Positions 53,857 to 62,572 of a DNA stretch of 64,000 nucleotides are shown in pieces. Each line of letters starts with the position of its first letter. Position 1 is the stretch's first letter. The translations under genes and the position numbers were made by a program. The DNA comes from Nonomuraea aurantiaca (lineage in GTDB: Bacteria; Actinomycetota; Actinomycetes; Streptosporangiales; Streptosporangiaceae), in contig NZ_JAIWNB010000001.1 in NCBI RefSeq assembly GCF_020215705.1, positions 1,178,001-1,242,000 on the forward strand, in the 5' to 3' direction. Below the pieces are notes generated by a model. It was not told the DNA's origin. It ran no database searches and saw nothing but the letters and a program-made list of their open reading frames with translations.

Positions 53857-55986
53857 TCACTCGCCGCCGGGCCGCCCGATCGCGTACGTGATCGTACGCT
53901 TCAGCCCGAGCCGCGCCCCTTGGCGGAAGGCCGCCGTGAACGCCCGCCCGCCCAGTTCCTCGCGGGTGCGGGCCATGCACTGCTCGTGGCCCCGTACGTG
54001 GGGAAACAGCCGGGTCGGTGAGGCGCCCATCGCCCGCCACAGCGGGTGCGCGGTGCCGAGTATCGTGGCCGCCCGCTCGTATCGGCCCTGCGCGCAGGCC
54101 GTCCAGGCGAGCACCTCCAGGCATTGCGTGAGACCCCACCGGTCGTTGATCTTGTTCCGCAGCTCGGCCGCCTCCCTCATCAAGGCCTCGGCCCTGCGCC
54201 AGTCACCCTGGTTCCACGCGGCCATGCCCAAGGCGAACAGCGCGTAGCCGCGTGAGAGCTGGGCGCCACGGGCCTCCGACAGCGCGAGGAACCAGTCGCC
54301 CAGGGTGATACTGAGCTCCGGGGCCTCGGCCGCGCCATAGGCGGCGGCGTAGAACCGATTGATGCTGGCGGCGTCGACGTCTCCGCGGGCCAGGTGCCCG
54401 GCGCGGGCGTTCTCCAGGAGCTCGAGACCCCGCCGGGGCTCTCCTGCCGAGAAGGCGCCGATGCCCGAGACCTGGGTGGCGAACGCGAGAGCCGACGCGT
54501 CACCCAGCCGCCGGGCCAGCATCTGACATTCCTCGAGCTGCGGCAGGGCCGTCTTCAGGTCGCCCTGGTGGAGGGCGAGCAGGCTGTCGACCCACAGGGC
54601 GTGGGCCCGGGCGGAGTTCGCCTCCGGCACGAGCCGCAGGCCACGATCCAGCCAGTGCCGGCCCTCGGTGAGAGAGCCGGCGATGATCCAGAAGACCCAC
54701 AGCGCCGAGGCGATCTCCAGCCCCACAGACGCCTCGCCCGCCCGGCCGAAGCACTGGTCGAGCGCGACGCGCAGATTGGGCAGCTCACGTAGCAGGGCCC
54801 TGAACCCCTCGAGCTGATGAGCACAGAGCCGATCCAACCGGTGCCGCTCGACCTCGCCCCGGTAATGCTCGACGTATCGCCGGCCCAGCGCCCTCGCCTC
54901 GGCGGCGCCCAACTCCTCACGGCCGTACGAGCGGATGCTGTCGAGCATGCGGTAGTACACCCCGGCGTCGCGCTCTGTCGCGATGAGTACGGACTTGTCT
55001 ACCAAGCCGGCGATCAGATCTATGACATCCTCCTTCTCGATCTCCGTTCCAGAGCAGATCGCCTCCGCGGCCTCCAGCGTGACGCCGCCGGCGAAGATCG
55101 ACAGCCGGCTCCACAGCCGCTGCTCGGCCGCCGAGCACAGCCCGAAACTCCAGTCCAGGGTGGCGCGCAGCGACCGGTGCCGGGGCAGGCCGGAACGCGC
55201 GTCCTCGGCCGGCGCCTCGAAGTGCTCGTCCAGCTCGCGCAGCAACTGCTCCACGGGCGTCGTGCGCAGCCGCACCGCGGCCAGCTCGATCGCCAGCGGA
55301 ATCCCCTCCAGGCGCTGTGACAGCCGGGCCACCGTCGCGGCGTTGGCCGCGTCGACCGTGAACCCCGGGTGGGCCCGCGCCGCGCGCTCGGCGAACAGGC
55401 GGACCGCGTCATGGCGGGCGATGTCGCGTACCGCCTCGCCGGGATCCGGGGTCGACAACGGCGGGACGTGCAGCACCTGCTCGCCATAGACGCCGAGCGC
55501 CTGCCGGCTGGTCGCCAGGATCCGTAGCCGCGGAGCGCCGCGCAGCATGCGGTCCACCAGGAGGGCACACTCCTCCAGCAGATGCTCGCAGTTGTCCAGC
55601 ACCAGCAGCATCCGCCGGTCGGCCAGGTAGTCCACCAGCGTGGTCATGGAGCAGGGGCCCTGTTCACGCAGGCCCAGCGCCGTGGCCACGGCCGACTCCA
55701 GAAGGTCGGCATCCTCGAGAGTGGCCAGCTCGACCAGCTCGACTCCGTGCGCGAACGCCCCGCGCAGGGCCCCGGCCGCCTGCACGGCCAGCCGGGTCTT
55801 GCCGACTCCACCGGTGCCCGTGAGGGTCAGCAACCGGGTATGGCTCAACATTCGCCGCACAGCGGACATCTCATGCCTGCGCCCGACGATGCCGGGGCCG
55901 TCTACCCGCCGACGTTCCGGAGAACCGGTCACCTCCGCGTCCATCCTGCCTTGTGGCGCCTCTGTATCCGCGCCATCACTCACCAC
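53857..55986 (-). CDS. ATPase/TPR regulator of LuxR (LAL-like) type lacking its helix-turn-helix
   Basis: 709 residues. NB-ARC-type ATPase: Walker A LTGTGGVGKTRLAV (about 56), Walker B RRMLLVLDNCEHLLEE (about 127), ATSRQALGVYGEQVL, GIPLAIELAAVRLR. TPR helices follow from about 370. The protein stops at KRTITYAIGRPGGE, at the point where close relatives, including the divergent paralogue at 56106, continue into a LuxR DNA-binding domain. No remnant of that domain is visible downstream. It may act by protein contact, or it is a decayed regulator. Confidence 0.88.
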   Translation of the reverse strand: MVSDGADTEAPQGRMDAEVTGSPERRRVDGPGIVGRRHEMSAVRRMLSHTRLLTLTGTGGVGKTRLAVQAAGALRGAFAHGVELVELATLEDADLLESAVATALGLREQGPCSMTTLVDYLADRRMLLVLDNCEHLLEECALLVDRMLRGAPRLRILATSRQALGVYGEQVLHVPPLSTPDPGEAVRDIARHDAVRLFAERAARAHPGFTVDAANAATVARLSQRLEGIPLAIELAAVRLRTTPVEQLLRELDEHFEAPAEDARSGLPRHRSLRATLDWSFGLCSAAEQRLWSRLSIFAGGVTLEAAEAICSGTEIEKEDVIDLIAGLVDKSVLIATERDAGVYYRMLDSIRSYGREELGAAEARALGRRYVEHYRGEVERHRLDRLCAHQLEGFRALLRELPNLRVALDQCFGRAGEASVGLEIASALWVFWIIAGSLTEGRHWLDRGLRLVPEANSARAHALWVDSLLALHQGDLKTALPQLEECQMLARRLGDASALAFATQVSGIGAFSAGEPRRGLELLENARAGHLARGDVDAASINRFYAAAYGAAEAPELSITLGDWFLALSEARGAQLSRGYALFALGMAAWNQGDWRRAEALMREAAELRNKINDRWGLTQCLEVLAWTACAQGRYERAATILGTAHPLWRAMGASPTRLFPHVRGHEQCMARTREELGGRAFTAAFRQGARLGLKRTITYAIGRPGGE

Positions 55987-56105
55987 CAGGCTATGTCCAC
56001 TTCATCACGCTGTGCACCGGGAAACGGTCTGGGCATAACCTGGGTAGTTAGGGCCCGGATTCAGCACGGTGATGACCTGCTTGGCCGAGCCGGCACGAGG
56101 GCGTC

Positions 56106-58466
56106 ATGGCAATCAGGGCAACAGGGGAGTCCCGGCGGCAGCAGATCGGGTGGCTGCCGGCCGAGGTGACGAGTTTCGTGGGCCGTCGGCACGAGGTTGC
56201 CGAGGTCAAAACGCTGCTGTCCGCGTCCAGGACGGTGACCCTGATCGGCGTGGGCGGGGTGGGCAAGACCCGGCTGGCCCTGCGCGTGGGGCTGGAGGTG
56301 CGGCGGGCGTTCCGCGACGGCGTGTGGCTGGTCGAGCTGGCCTCGCTGGAGGATCCGGAGCTGCTCGCTCAGGTCGTGGCCGAGGCCCTGGAGATCCGCG
56401 ACCACACCGTCTGCACGCCCCTGCAGGTGCTCGTCGGCCACCTGCGCGACAAGCAGACGCTGGTGATCCTCGACAACTGCGAGCACCTGGTCCACGAGTG
56501 CGCCGTGGTGGCCGACACGCTCCTACGGGCCGCCCCTGAGCTGCGGATCCTGGCCACCAGCAGGCAGACGCTGGGCATCAGCGGCGAACAGATGCTGCCC
56601 GTGCCGACGCTTCCGCTGCCGGACTCCGACAGACCGCGGATGCCCGCCGAGACGCTCATGCAGTGTGACGGGGTGCGGCTGTTCACCGAGCGGGCCCGGG
56701 CCGTCCTGCCGACGTTCGCCGTCACCGAGGACAACCGGGACCTCGTGCTGCGGATCTGCCGCCGGTTGGACGGGCTGCCGCTCGCCATCGAGCTCGCGGC
56801 CGTGCGGCTGCGGGCACTGTCGCTCCAGCAGCTCCACGACCGGCTGGACGACCGGTTCCGGCTGCTCACCGCGGGCTCGCGGGCGACGCTGCCGCGCCAC
56901 CAGACGCTGCGCGCGATGATCGACTGGAGCTTCGGCCTCTGCTCGGAGCGGGAACAGCTGATGTGGGAGCGCGCGTCGGTGTTCGCCGGCACGCTGGACC
57001 TGGAGGCGGCGGAGGCGGTCTGCTCCGGCGACGGCATCAGCCGCGAGGAGGTCATCGACCTGGTGATGGGCCTGGTCGACAAGTCCGTCTTCCTCCGGGA
57101 GGAGCATGGCCGAGGGGTGAGATACCGGCTCCTCGACACCGTCCGCCAGTACGGCCGCGAACGGCTCACCGCCTCGGGCCAGGAGCCGGCGCTGCAACGG
57201 CGGCACCGCGCCTACTACCGGGCACTGGCGGCGCGGGCCCACGCGGAGTTGTTCGGCCCCTCGCAGGTGACGTGGTTCGACCGGCTGCAGCTCGAACACG
57301 CCAACCTGCGCACCGCCATCGACAGCTTCTACGGCGACCCGGCGGAGGTCCGGGTCGGCCTGGGCATGGCCGCCGACCTGCTCTACCACTGGATCACCAG
57401 TTACTACCTCGGCGAGGGCCGGCGCTGGCTGGACCGAGGGCTGGCCCTGGACACCGAGCCCAGCGAGGTACGCGCCCGGGGGCTGTGGGCCAACAGCTGG
57501 CTGGCCATCATCCAGGCCGACATCACCGCCGCCGCGGCCATGCTGGAGGAGAGCCGGATCCTGGGGGAGCGGCTGGGTGACGAGCTGGTCCGCGGGTACG
57601 TCGCGCTCTACTCGGGCATGATCGCCATGTACCGCGGCGACACCGAAGCGGCCATCGGGCTGTACGAGGAGGCCGTGGCACTCCACCGGAACACCGAGAA
57701 CCCCGTGGGTCTGGCCCTGGCCCTCATCCGGCTGTCCCTCGCGCACTCCTACCTGGGTGACTCCTCGCAGGCCATCTCGCTGGGCGACGACTGCCTGGCC
57801 GTGTGCGACGCCTATGGGGAGGGGTGGCACAAGGCGTACACGATGATGGCGCTCGGCGTGGAGGTGTGGCGGCAGGGGGACGTCCGCCGCGCGACCGAAC
57901 TCGAGAAGGAGAGCCTGGTCTTCAACCGCTCGCTCGACGATCCGCTGGGCGTCGGGGTCAACCTCGAGGTGCTGGCCTGGATCGCCGAGACGGAGCAGCA
58001 CTATCCGAGAGCCGCCCGGCTGCTGGGCATCCTGAAGACCGTCTGGAATTCGATCGGCGCGCCGTTGTCCGGGTACGGGCACCTGGTCCGCTACCACGAC
58101 GAATGCGAGCGCCGCACGCGCGCGGCCCTGGGAGACGCGGCCTTCGACGCCGAGGTTTGGCGGGGTGCCCGGCTCTCCTATGAGGAGGCGCTCGGCTACG
58201 CGCTCCAGGAGGAGCCGCCCCAGGACGAGAAGGCGGCGAAGGGGGAGCCGGCGCGGCTCACCCGCCGCGAGACGGAGATCGCCCAGCTGGTGGCCCAGGG
58301 GATGACCAACAAGCAGATCGCCGCCGCATTGGTGATCGCCCCGCGCACTGCCGAGGGGCATATCGAGCACATCCTGAACAAGCTCGGCTTCAACTCACGC
58401 GCCCAGATCGCCGTGTGGGTCGGCGACCGGGCCCGAGCCGCGGCGGACGGGGAGCCTCCTGACTGA
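56106..58466 (+). CDS. LuxR-family transcriptional regulator with NB-ARC ATPase and TPR domains
   Basis: 786 residues. ATPase with LIGVGGVGKTRLALRV (about 43) and TLVILDNCEHLVHECA (about 118), LATSRQTLGISGEQML, then TPR repeats (about 380-690). C-terminal LuxR helix-turn-helix: LTRRETEIAQLVAQG, MTNKQIAAALVIAPRTAEGH, IEHILNKLGFNSRAQIAVWV. Complete. Paralogous to the divergent gene at 53857-55986 over the ATPase and TPR parts, with a 119-bp shared promoter region. Activators of this type respond to ATP and an inducer; the target is unknown. Confidence 0.94.
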   Translation: MAIRATGESRRQQIGWLPAEVTSFVGRRHEVAEVKTLLSASRTVTLIGVGGVGKTRLALRVGLEVRRAFRDGVWLVELASLEDPELLAQVVAEALEIRDHTVCTPLQVLVGHLRDKQTLVILDNCEHLVHECAVVADTLLRAAPELRILATSRQTLGISGEQMLPVPTLPLPDSDRPRMPAETLMQCDGVRLFTERARAVLPTFAVTEDNRDLVLRICRRLDGLPLAIELAAVRLRALSLQQLHDRLDDRFRLLTAGSRATLPRHQTLRAMIDWSFGLCSEREQLMWERASVFAGTLDLEAAEAVCSGDGISREEVIDLVMGLVDKSVFLREEHGRGVRYRLLDTVRQYGRERLTASGQEPALQRRHRAYYRALAARAHAELFGPSQVTWFDRLQLEHANLRTAIDSFYGDPAEVRVGLGMAADLLYHWITSYYLGEGRRWLDRGLALDTEPSEVRARGLWANSWLAIIQADITAAAAMLEESRILGERLGDELVRGYVALYSGMIAMYRGDTEAAIGLYEEAVALHRNTENPVGLALALIRLSLAHSYLGDSSQAISLGDDCLAVCDAYGEGWHKAYTMMALGVEVWRQGDVRRATELEKESLVFNRSLDDPLGVGVNLEVLAWIAETEQHYPRAARLLGILKTVWNSIGAPLSGYGHLVRYHDECERRTRAALGDAAFDAEVWRGARLSYEEALGYALQEEPPQDEKAAKGEPARLTRRETEIAQLVAQGMTNKQIAAALVIAPRTAEGHIEHILNKLGFNSRAQIAVWVGDRARAAADGEPPD

Positions 58467-58481
58467 CCAGCGGTGTCATCG

Positions 58482-59975
58482 TCATCGCTTGAGGGAGCGC
58501 AGGAGCTTGGGTTTGGCGGCCTTCTTCCAGATCGGCGCGAGGTCACGGTAGGCCTCGGCGGCCTCATGGCGTTCCTCGGCGAGCAGCAGGCCGAGGGTGA
58601 AGGCATCGGCCGCCGACAGGTCCGCCCTGGTGGCGAGCTGGGTGAGCTGTTGCTGGGCGACCAGCGCGTCCTGGCGGCGGCCGAAGGCGTCCTGCAGTCG
58701 TTCGCCGTGCTCGGCGAGCTTCGCGGCGGGCTTGCCGAGTACGGTGCTGGCGGCTTCGGCGGTGTAGCGGGCGCGTTTGGCCGCCTTGCGGGTGGCGTGC
58801 AGGGCCTGGTCGCGCTCCTCTCCCGGGGGCAGGTGCGCGGCCTTGGCGTACTTGGCCAGGACCTTGCGCCAGCTCTTGGCCACCAGGGCCGAGGGCCGGC
58901 GGCTCGCCCCGTCGCGGAAGGGCGGGTCAGCGATGAGATCGTCGACGGCGGCCAGGAGGGCGAAGTACCGCGGTGTCCGCAGCGTCTTCTTGAGTGCCCG
59001 CCTGGCCTTGTGCTCGCGCTCGGCCAGCACGGCAGGCCACTCCGCCTCCCGGGGACCGACGGCCGGCTGGTCGGCGAGGCGGCGGGCGAATCGGGCGGTG
59101 AGCACTTCGAGGTCGCGCACCGTGCCCAGTTCGGCGGCCAGCCATCGCAGCTCCGCGTCGAGGGGGCCGATCCGGTCGCCGTCCAGCAGCCGAGCGTGGG
59201 TGCGCAGGAGACTGCGGATGCGCCGCAGGGCCACGCGCATGGCGTGCACCGAGTCGTCGTCGTGGTCGGCCAGGCGTACCAGCGGGTCGTTGGCGAGCAG
59301 TTGCTCGCGCTGACGCCGGAGGTAGGCGATCAGGACCGCCCCGGCGCTCCGCCCGTCCTCGTGGCCGCTTTCCGGGGGCAGGTCGGCGCCCAGCACGCGC
59401 GCCAGCTTGGAACCGGCCGGTGATGGCACCACTCCGGCGTCCCGCAGCCTGCTCTCGACGGCATCGAGTACGTCCATGGGGCCGTCGACCAGCTCGACCT
59501 CGATCTCGCGCCAGGAGACGGGCGGCCGGTCGGCGTTCTGGCGGCGGCCCACCACCACGTCGTCGCTGACCTCGGCCAGCACCCGGCCCTCCTGGTCGCG
59601 CAGCCTGCGTGTGGTGCGGGTGGTCGTCAGGGTGGCGACCGGGACGAGGTCGCGCCCGCGCAGGTGGGCCGCGACGAGGTCGGTCAGCCGGGCGGGCACC
59701 TGATGCACACCGGCGCCCAGTGGCGCGTGCACCTCCCGCTTGGCCCCCTTGGCCACCGGCAACTTGAGATGCCACCCGGCGTCCTGGCCGCCCCGGCGGC
59801 GGCGCAGGGTGATGCCGTGGGCGGCGAGCGTCAGGGCCGGGGTGTCGACGTAGTCGGCCACCAGCCGCCACGTCTCCGGCTCATCCACCGTGACCTTGCC
59901 GTCCGGGCCGGCGAAGTCCTCGATCGCGAGCTCGGCGGGGCCGTTGACATCGTATTTACGTTCGATCTCCACCAT
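58482..59975 (-). CDS. CYTH and CHAD domain-containing protein
   Basis: 497 residues from ATG 59975, with GAGGAAG just upstream. The N-terminal CYTH (triphosphate tunnel) domain opens with EIERKYDV, the ExExK signature, and has TLRRRRGGQDAGWHLKLPV. The CHAD domain (about 215-490) is helical and rich in His/Arg/Lys: VHAMRVALRRIRSLLRTHA, RDLEVLTARFARRLA and HATRKAAKRARYTAEAAS. CHAD binds polyphosphate and CYTH hydrolyses triphosphates, so a role in polyphosphate metabolism is likely. The 15-bp gap to the convergent regulator is too short for a separate terminator. Confidence 0.94.
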   Translation of the reverse strand: MVEIERKYDVNGPAELAIEDFAGPDGKVTVDEPETWRLVADYVDTPALTLAAHGITLRRRRGGQDAGWHLKLPVAKGAKREVHAPLGAGVHQVPARLTDLVAAHLRGRDLVPVATLTTTRTTRRLRDQEGRVLAEVSDDVVVGRRQNADRPPVSWREIEVELVDGPMDVLDAVESRLRDAGVVPSPAGSKLARVLGADLPPESGHEDGRSAGAVLIAYLRRQREQLLANDPLVRLADHDDDSVHAMRVALRRIRSLLRTHARLLDGDRIGPLDAELRWLAAELGTVRDLEVLTARFARRLADQPAVGPREAEWPAVLAEREHKARRALKKTLRTPRYFALLAAVDDLIADPPFRDGASRRPSALVAKSWRKVLAKYAKAAHLPPGEERDQALHATRKAAKRARYTAEAASTVLGKPAAKLAEHGERLQDAFGRRQDALVAQQQLTQLATRADLSAADAFTLGLLLAEERHEAAEAYRDLAPIWKKAAKPKLLRSLKR

Positions 59976-60122
59976 GCTTCCTCGACCCTCCGAAACACCC
60001 ACTACCCCAGCGAATCCCACAAAACGTGCAAGAGAGTCCCTTCCTCGGGGCCTCTGCCACGACGGACCGTCACAGGGGCCCGTCAGGGGATTTCATCGTC
60101 GCCCGGATAAAACCATTTGAAC

Positions 60123-60138
60123 GAGTGAGTACTCGCTC
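60123..60138. promoter_or_regulatory. TetR operator upstream of the TetR-ABC operon
   Basis: GAGTGAGTACTCGCTC is a 16-bp palindrome with one mismatch, close to the GAGTGAGTACTCACTC type bound by many TetR-family exporters' repressors. It lies 16 bp before the TetR ATG, where it would give autorepression of the whole operon. Confidence 0.75.
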
Positions 60139-60153
60139 ATTAGGATCCTCCCC

Positions 60154-60777
60154 ATGACGAAGAGGCGAAGAGTGCCGGCCATGGCGCCGGAAGAGCGTCG
60201 GGCCACACTCATCGCCGCCACGCTGCCCCTCCTGCGCGAGTACGGCACCGCGGTGAGCACGCGCCAGATCGCCGAGGCCGCGGGCGTGGCCGAGGGGACG
60301 ATCTTCGGGGTCTTCCCCGACAAGGCCTCGCTGGTGCGTGCGGCGGTGATGAGCGCGTTCGACCCGCAGTCGGCGGTGGACGCGCTGACGGCCATCGGCA
60401 CGCGGACCGAGCTGCGCGCGCGGCTGCGCGAGGCGGTCACGATGCTGCGGGCGGGAATGACCGCCAATGCCAACCTCATCTCCAGCCCCAAGGAGCTGAT
60501 GGTCGACGACGTCGAGTTCCGCGAGCGGATGATGGACAGCCGGCGTCAGATACTGGCCGCGCTCGCCGCTCTGCTCGAGCCCGACCGCGACCGGCTGCGC
60601 CGCTCTCCCGAGGCCACGGCACAGCTGCTCCTGATGTTGATCGCGGTGAGTGTGCATCGCGGTTTCGGCCAGGGCGGCGAGTTCGGCGACATGGACGACG
60701 CGGAGATCGTCTCCGTTCTGCTCGACGGGCTGCTCCTGCGGCCTTCCCCCACTCCTTCGACAGAAAGCACTTCTTGA
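60154..60777 (+). CDS. TetR-family repressor of the ABC exporter operon
   Basis: 207 residues. Helix-turn-helix: ERRATLIAATLPLLREYG, TAVSTRQIAEAAGVAEGTIF, GVFPDKASLVRAAV. The C-terminal domain is helical. Its stop overlaps the ABC gene start by one base (TGATG), so repressor and exporter are one transcript. The operator palindrome upstream supports autoregulation released by an exporter substrate. Confidence 0.94.
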   Translation: MTKRRRVPAMAPEERRATLIAATLPLLREYGTAVSTRQIAEAAGVAEGTIFGVFPDKASLVRAAVMSAFDPQSAVDALTAIGTRTELRARLREAVTMLRAGMTANANLISSPKELMVDDVEFRERMMDSRRQILAALAALLEPDRDRLRRSPEATAQLLLMLIAVSVHRGFGQGGEFGDMDDAEIVSVLLDGLLLRPSPTPSTESTS

Positions 60778-62513
60778 TGCTGCTCCGTCTCTTGCGGGCA
60801 CAGCTCAGGCCGTACGGGAAAGAGATCACGCTCGTCGTCCTCTTCCAGTTCGTGCAGACGCTGGCCACGCTCTATCTGCCCTCCCTCAATGCCGACATCA
60901 TCGACAACGGGGTCGTCAAGGGTGACACCGGATACATCGCCCGCGTCGGGCTGGTGATGCTCGGTGTGACGCTTCTCCAGATCATCTGCTCGGTCGTGGC
61001 CGTCTACTACGGCGCCCGGACCTCGATGGCCCTGGGCAGGGACTTACGGGCCGCGATCTTCCACCGGGTCCAGGACTTCTCCACCCAGGAGGTGAACCGG
61101 TTCGGCCCGCCGTCCCTGATCACCCGGACCACCAACGACGTACAGCAGATCCAGTTGCTCGTGCTGATGACGTTCACGATGATGGTGGCCGCGCCGATCA
61201 TGTGCGTCGGCGGGATCGTGCTGGCGCTGCGCCACGACGCGACGCTGTCGTCGCTGCTGCTCGTCGTGCTGCCCGTCCTGCTCGTCATCGTGGGCGTGAT
61301 CGTGATGCGCATGCGTCCGCTCTTCCGCACGATGCAGGAGCGCATCGACCGGATCAACCAGGTCCTGCGCGAGCAGATCACCGGCATCCGGGTCATCAGG
61401 GCCTTCGTCCGCGACCGGCACGAGCGTGAGCGCTTCGCGGTGGCCAACGACCAGCTGACCGACGTGTCGCTGCGGGTCGGGCGGCTGATGGCGCTGATGT
61501 TCCCCACGGTCATGCTGGTGGTGAACGTGTCGAGCGTCGCCGTGGTCTGGTTCGGCGGCCATCGCATCGCCGACGGGAGCATGCAGGTCGGCGCGCTGAC
61601 CGCGGTCATCTCCTACCTGATGCAGATCCTCATGTCGGTGATGATGGCGATGTTCATGTTCATGATGATCCCCCGCGCCGAGGTCTGCGCCGAGCGCATC
61701 GAGGAGGTCCTCGACACCGAGCCGACCGTCCACCCGCCGGCCACCCCCGTCGCCCCGGAGAGCCACATCGGTGAGCTGGAGCTGCGGTCCGTGGACTTCC
61801 GCTACCCGGGCGCCGACGAGCCGGTGCTGTGCGAGGTGAGTTTCGCGGCGCGGCCGGGCCGTACCACCGCGATCATCGGCAGCACGGGCAGCGGCAAGAC
61901 GACGCTGCTCAACCTCATCCCGCGGCTGTTCGACGCGACCGCCGGCGAGGTGCTGGTCGACGGCGTCAGCGTACGAGACCTCGACCCGGCCGCGCTCTCC
62001 CGGGCGGTCGGCCTGGTCCCGCAGTCGCCGTACCTCTTCTCCGGCACGATCGCCTCCAACCTCCGGTACGGCAAGCCGGACGCGACCGACGAGGAGCTGT
62101 GGCAGGCGCTTGACGTGGCACAAGCCCGCGAGTTCGTCGAGGCGATGCCCGAAGGGCTGGACGAGCCGATCTCCCAGGGCGGCACGAACGTCTCCGGCGG
62201 CCAGCGCCAACGCCTGGCCATCGCCAGGACGCTGGTGCACCGGCCCGAGATCTACCTGTTCGACGACTCCTTCTCCGCCCTCGACTACGCCACCGACGCC
62301 CGGCTGCGCGCCGCGCTGGCCGAGGAGATCACCGACGCCACGATCGTCATCGTGGCCCAGCGGGTGAACACGATCCGCGACGCCGACCGCATCATCGTGC
62401 TCGACGACGGCCGCGTGGTCGGCAGCGGCGACCACGCCGAGCTCATGGACACCTGCCCGACCTACCGGGAGATCGTGCTGTCTCAGCTCACCGAACAGGA
62501 GGCCGCGGCATGA
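60777..62513 (+). CDS. ABC exporter half-transporter (permease-ATPase fusion), first subunit
   Basis: 578 residues. Six membrane helices (about 15-305). ATPase domain: Walker A IGSTGSGKTTLLNLI, Q-loop LVPQSPYLFSGTIASNL, signature NVSGGQRQRLAIART, then IYLFDDSFSALDYATDARL in the Walker B position, where the residue after the Walker B Asp is Asp rather than the catalytic Glu. That gives a degenerate ATP site, as in one half of heterodimeric exporters. The switch residue is Gln (IVAQRVNTIRDAD) instead of His, which agrees. It pairs with the next gene. Confidence 0.94.
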   Translation: MLLRLLRAQLRPYGKEITLVVLFQFVQTLATLYLPSLNADIIDNGVVKGDTGYIARVGLVMLGVTLLQIICSVVAVYYGARTSMALGRDLRAAIFHRVQDFSTQEVNRFGPPSLITRTTNDVQQIQLLVLMTFTMMVAAPIMCVGGIVLALRHDATLSSLLLVVLPVLLVIVGVIVMRMRPLFRTMQERIDRINQVLREQITGIRVIRAFVRDRHERERFAVANDQLTDVSLRVGRLMALMFPTVMLVVNVSSVAVVWFGGHRIADGSMQVGALTAVISYLMQILMSVMMAMFMFMMIPRAEVCAERIEEVLDTEPTVHPPATPVAPESHIGELELRSVDFRYPGADEPVLCEVSFAARPGRTTAIIGSTGSGKTTLLNLIPRLFDATAGEVLVDGVSVRDLDPAALSRAVGLVPQSPYLFSGTIASNLRYGKPDATDEELWQALDVAQAREFVEAMPEGLDEPISQGGTNVSGGQRQRLAIARTLVHRPEIYLFDDSFSALDYATDARLRAALAEEITDATIVIVAQRVNTIRDADRIIVLDDGRVVGSGDHAELMDTCPTYREIVLSQLTEQEAAA

Positions 62514-62572
62514 CCGAGCTCATCACCATGCACAGCACCTTGGTCATGCGACCGGCGAAGGAGAGCTCATGA
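62510..62572 (+). CDS. 20-residue coupling ORF between the ABC genes
   Basis: ATG at 62510 overlaps the TGA of the first ABC gene. The frame encodes MTELITMHSTLVMRPAKESS and its TGA (62570-62572) overlaps the ATG of the second ABC gene. GGAG for the second ABC gene lies inside it. It may be translated only to hand ribosomes on, or be a chance frame. Confidence 0.4.
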   Translation: MTELITMHSTLVMRPAKESS

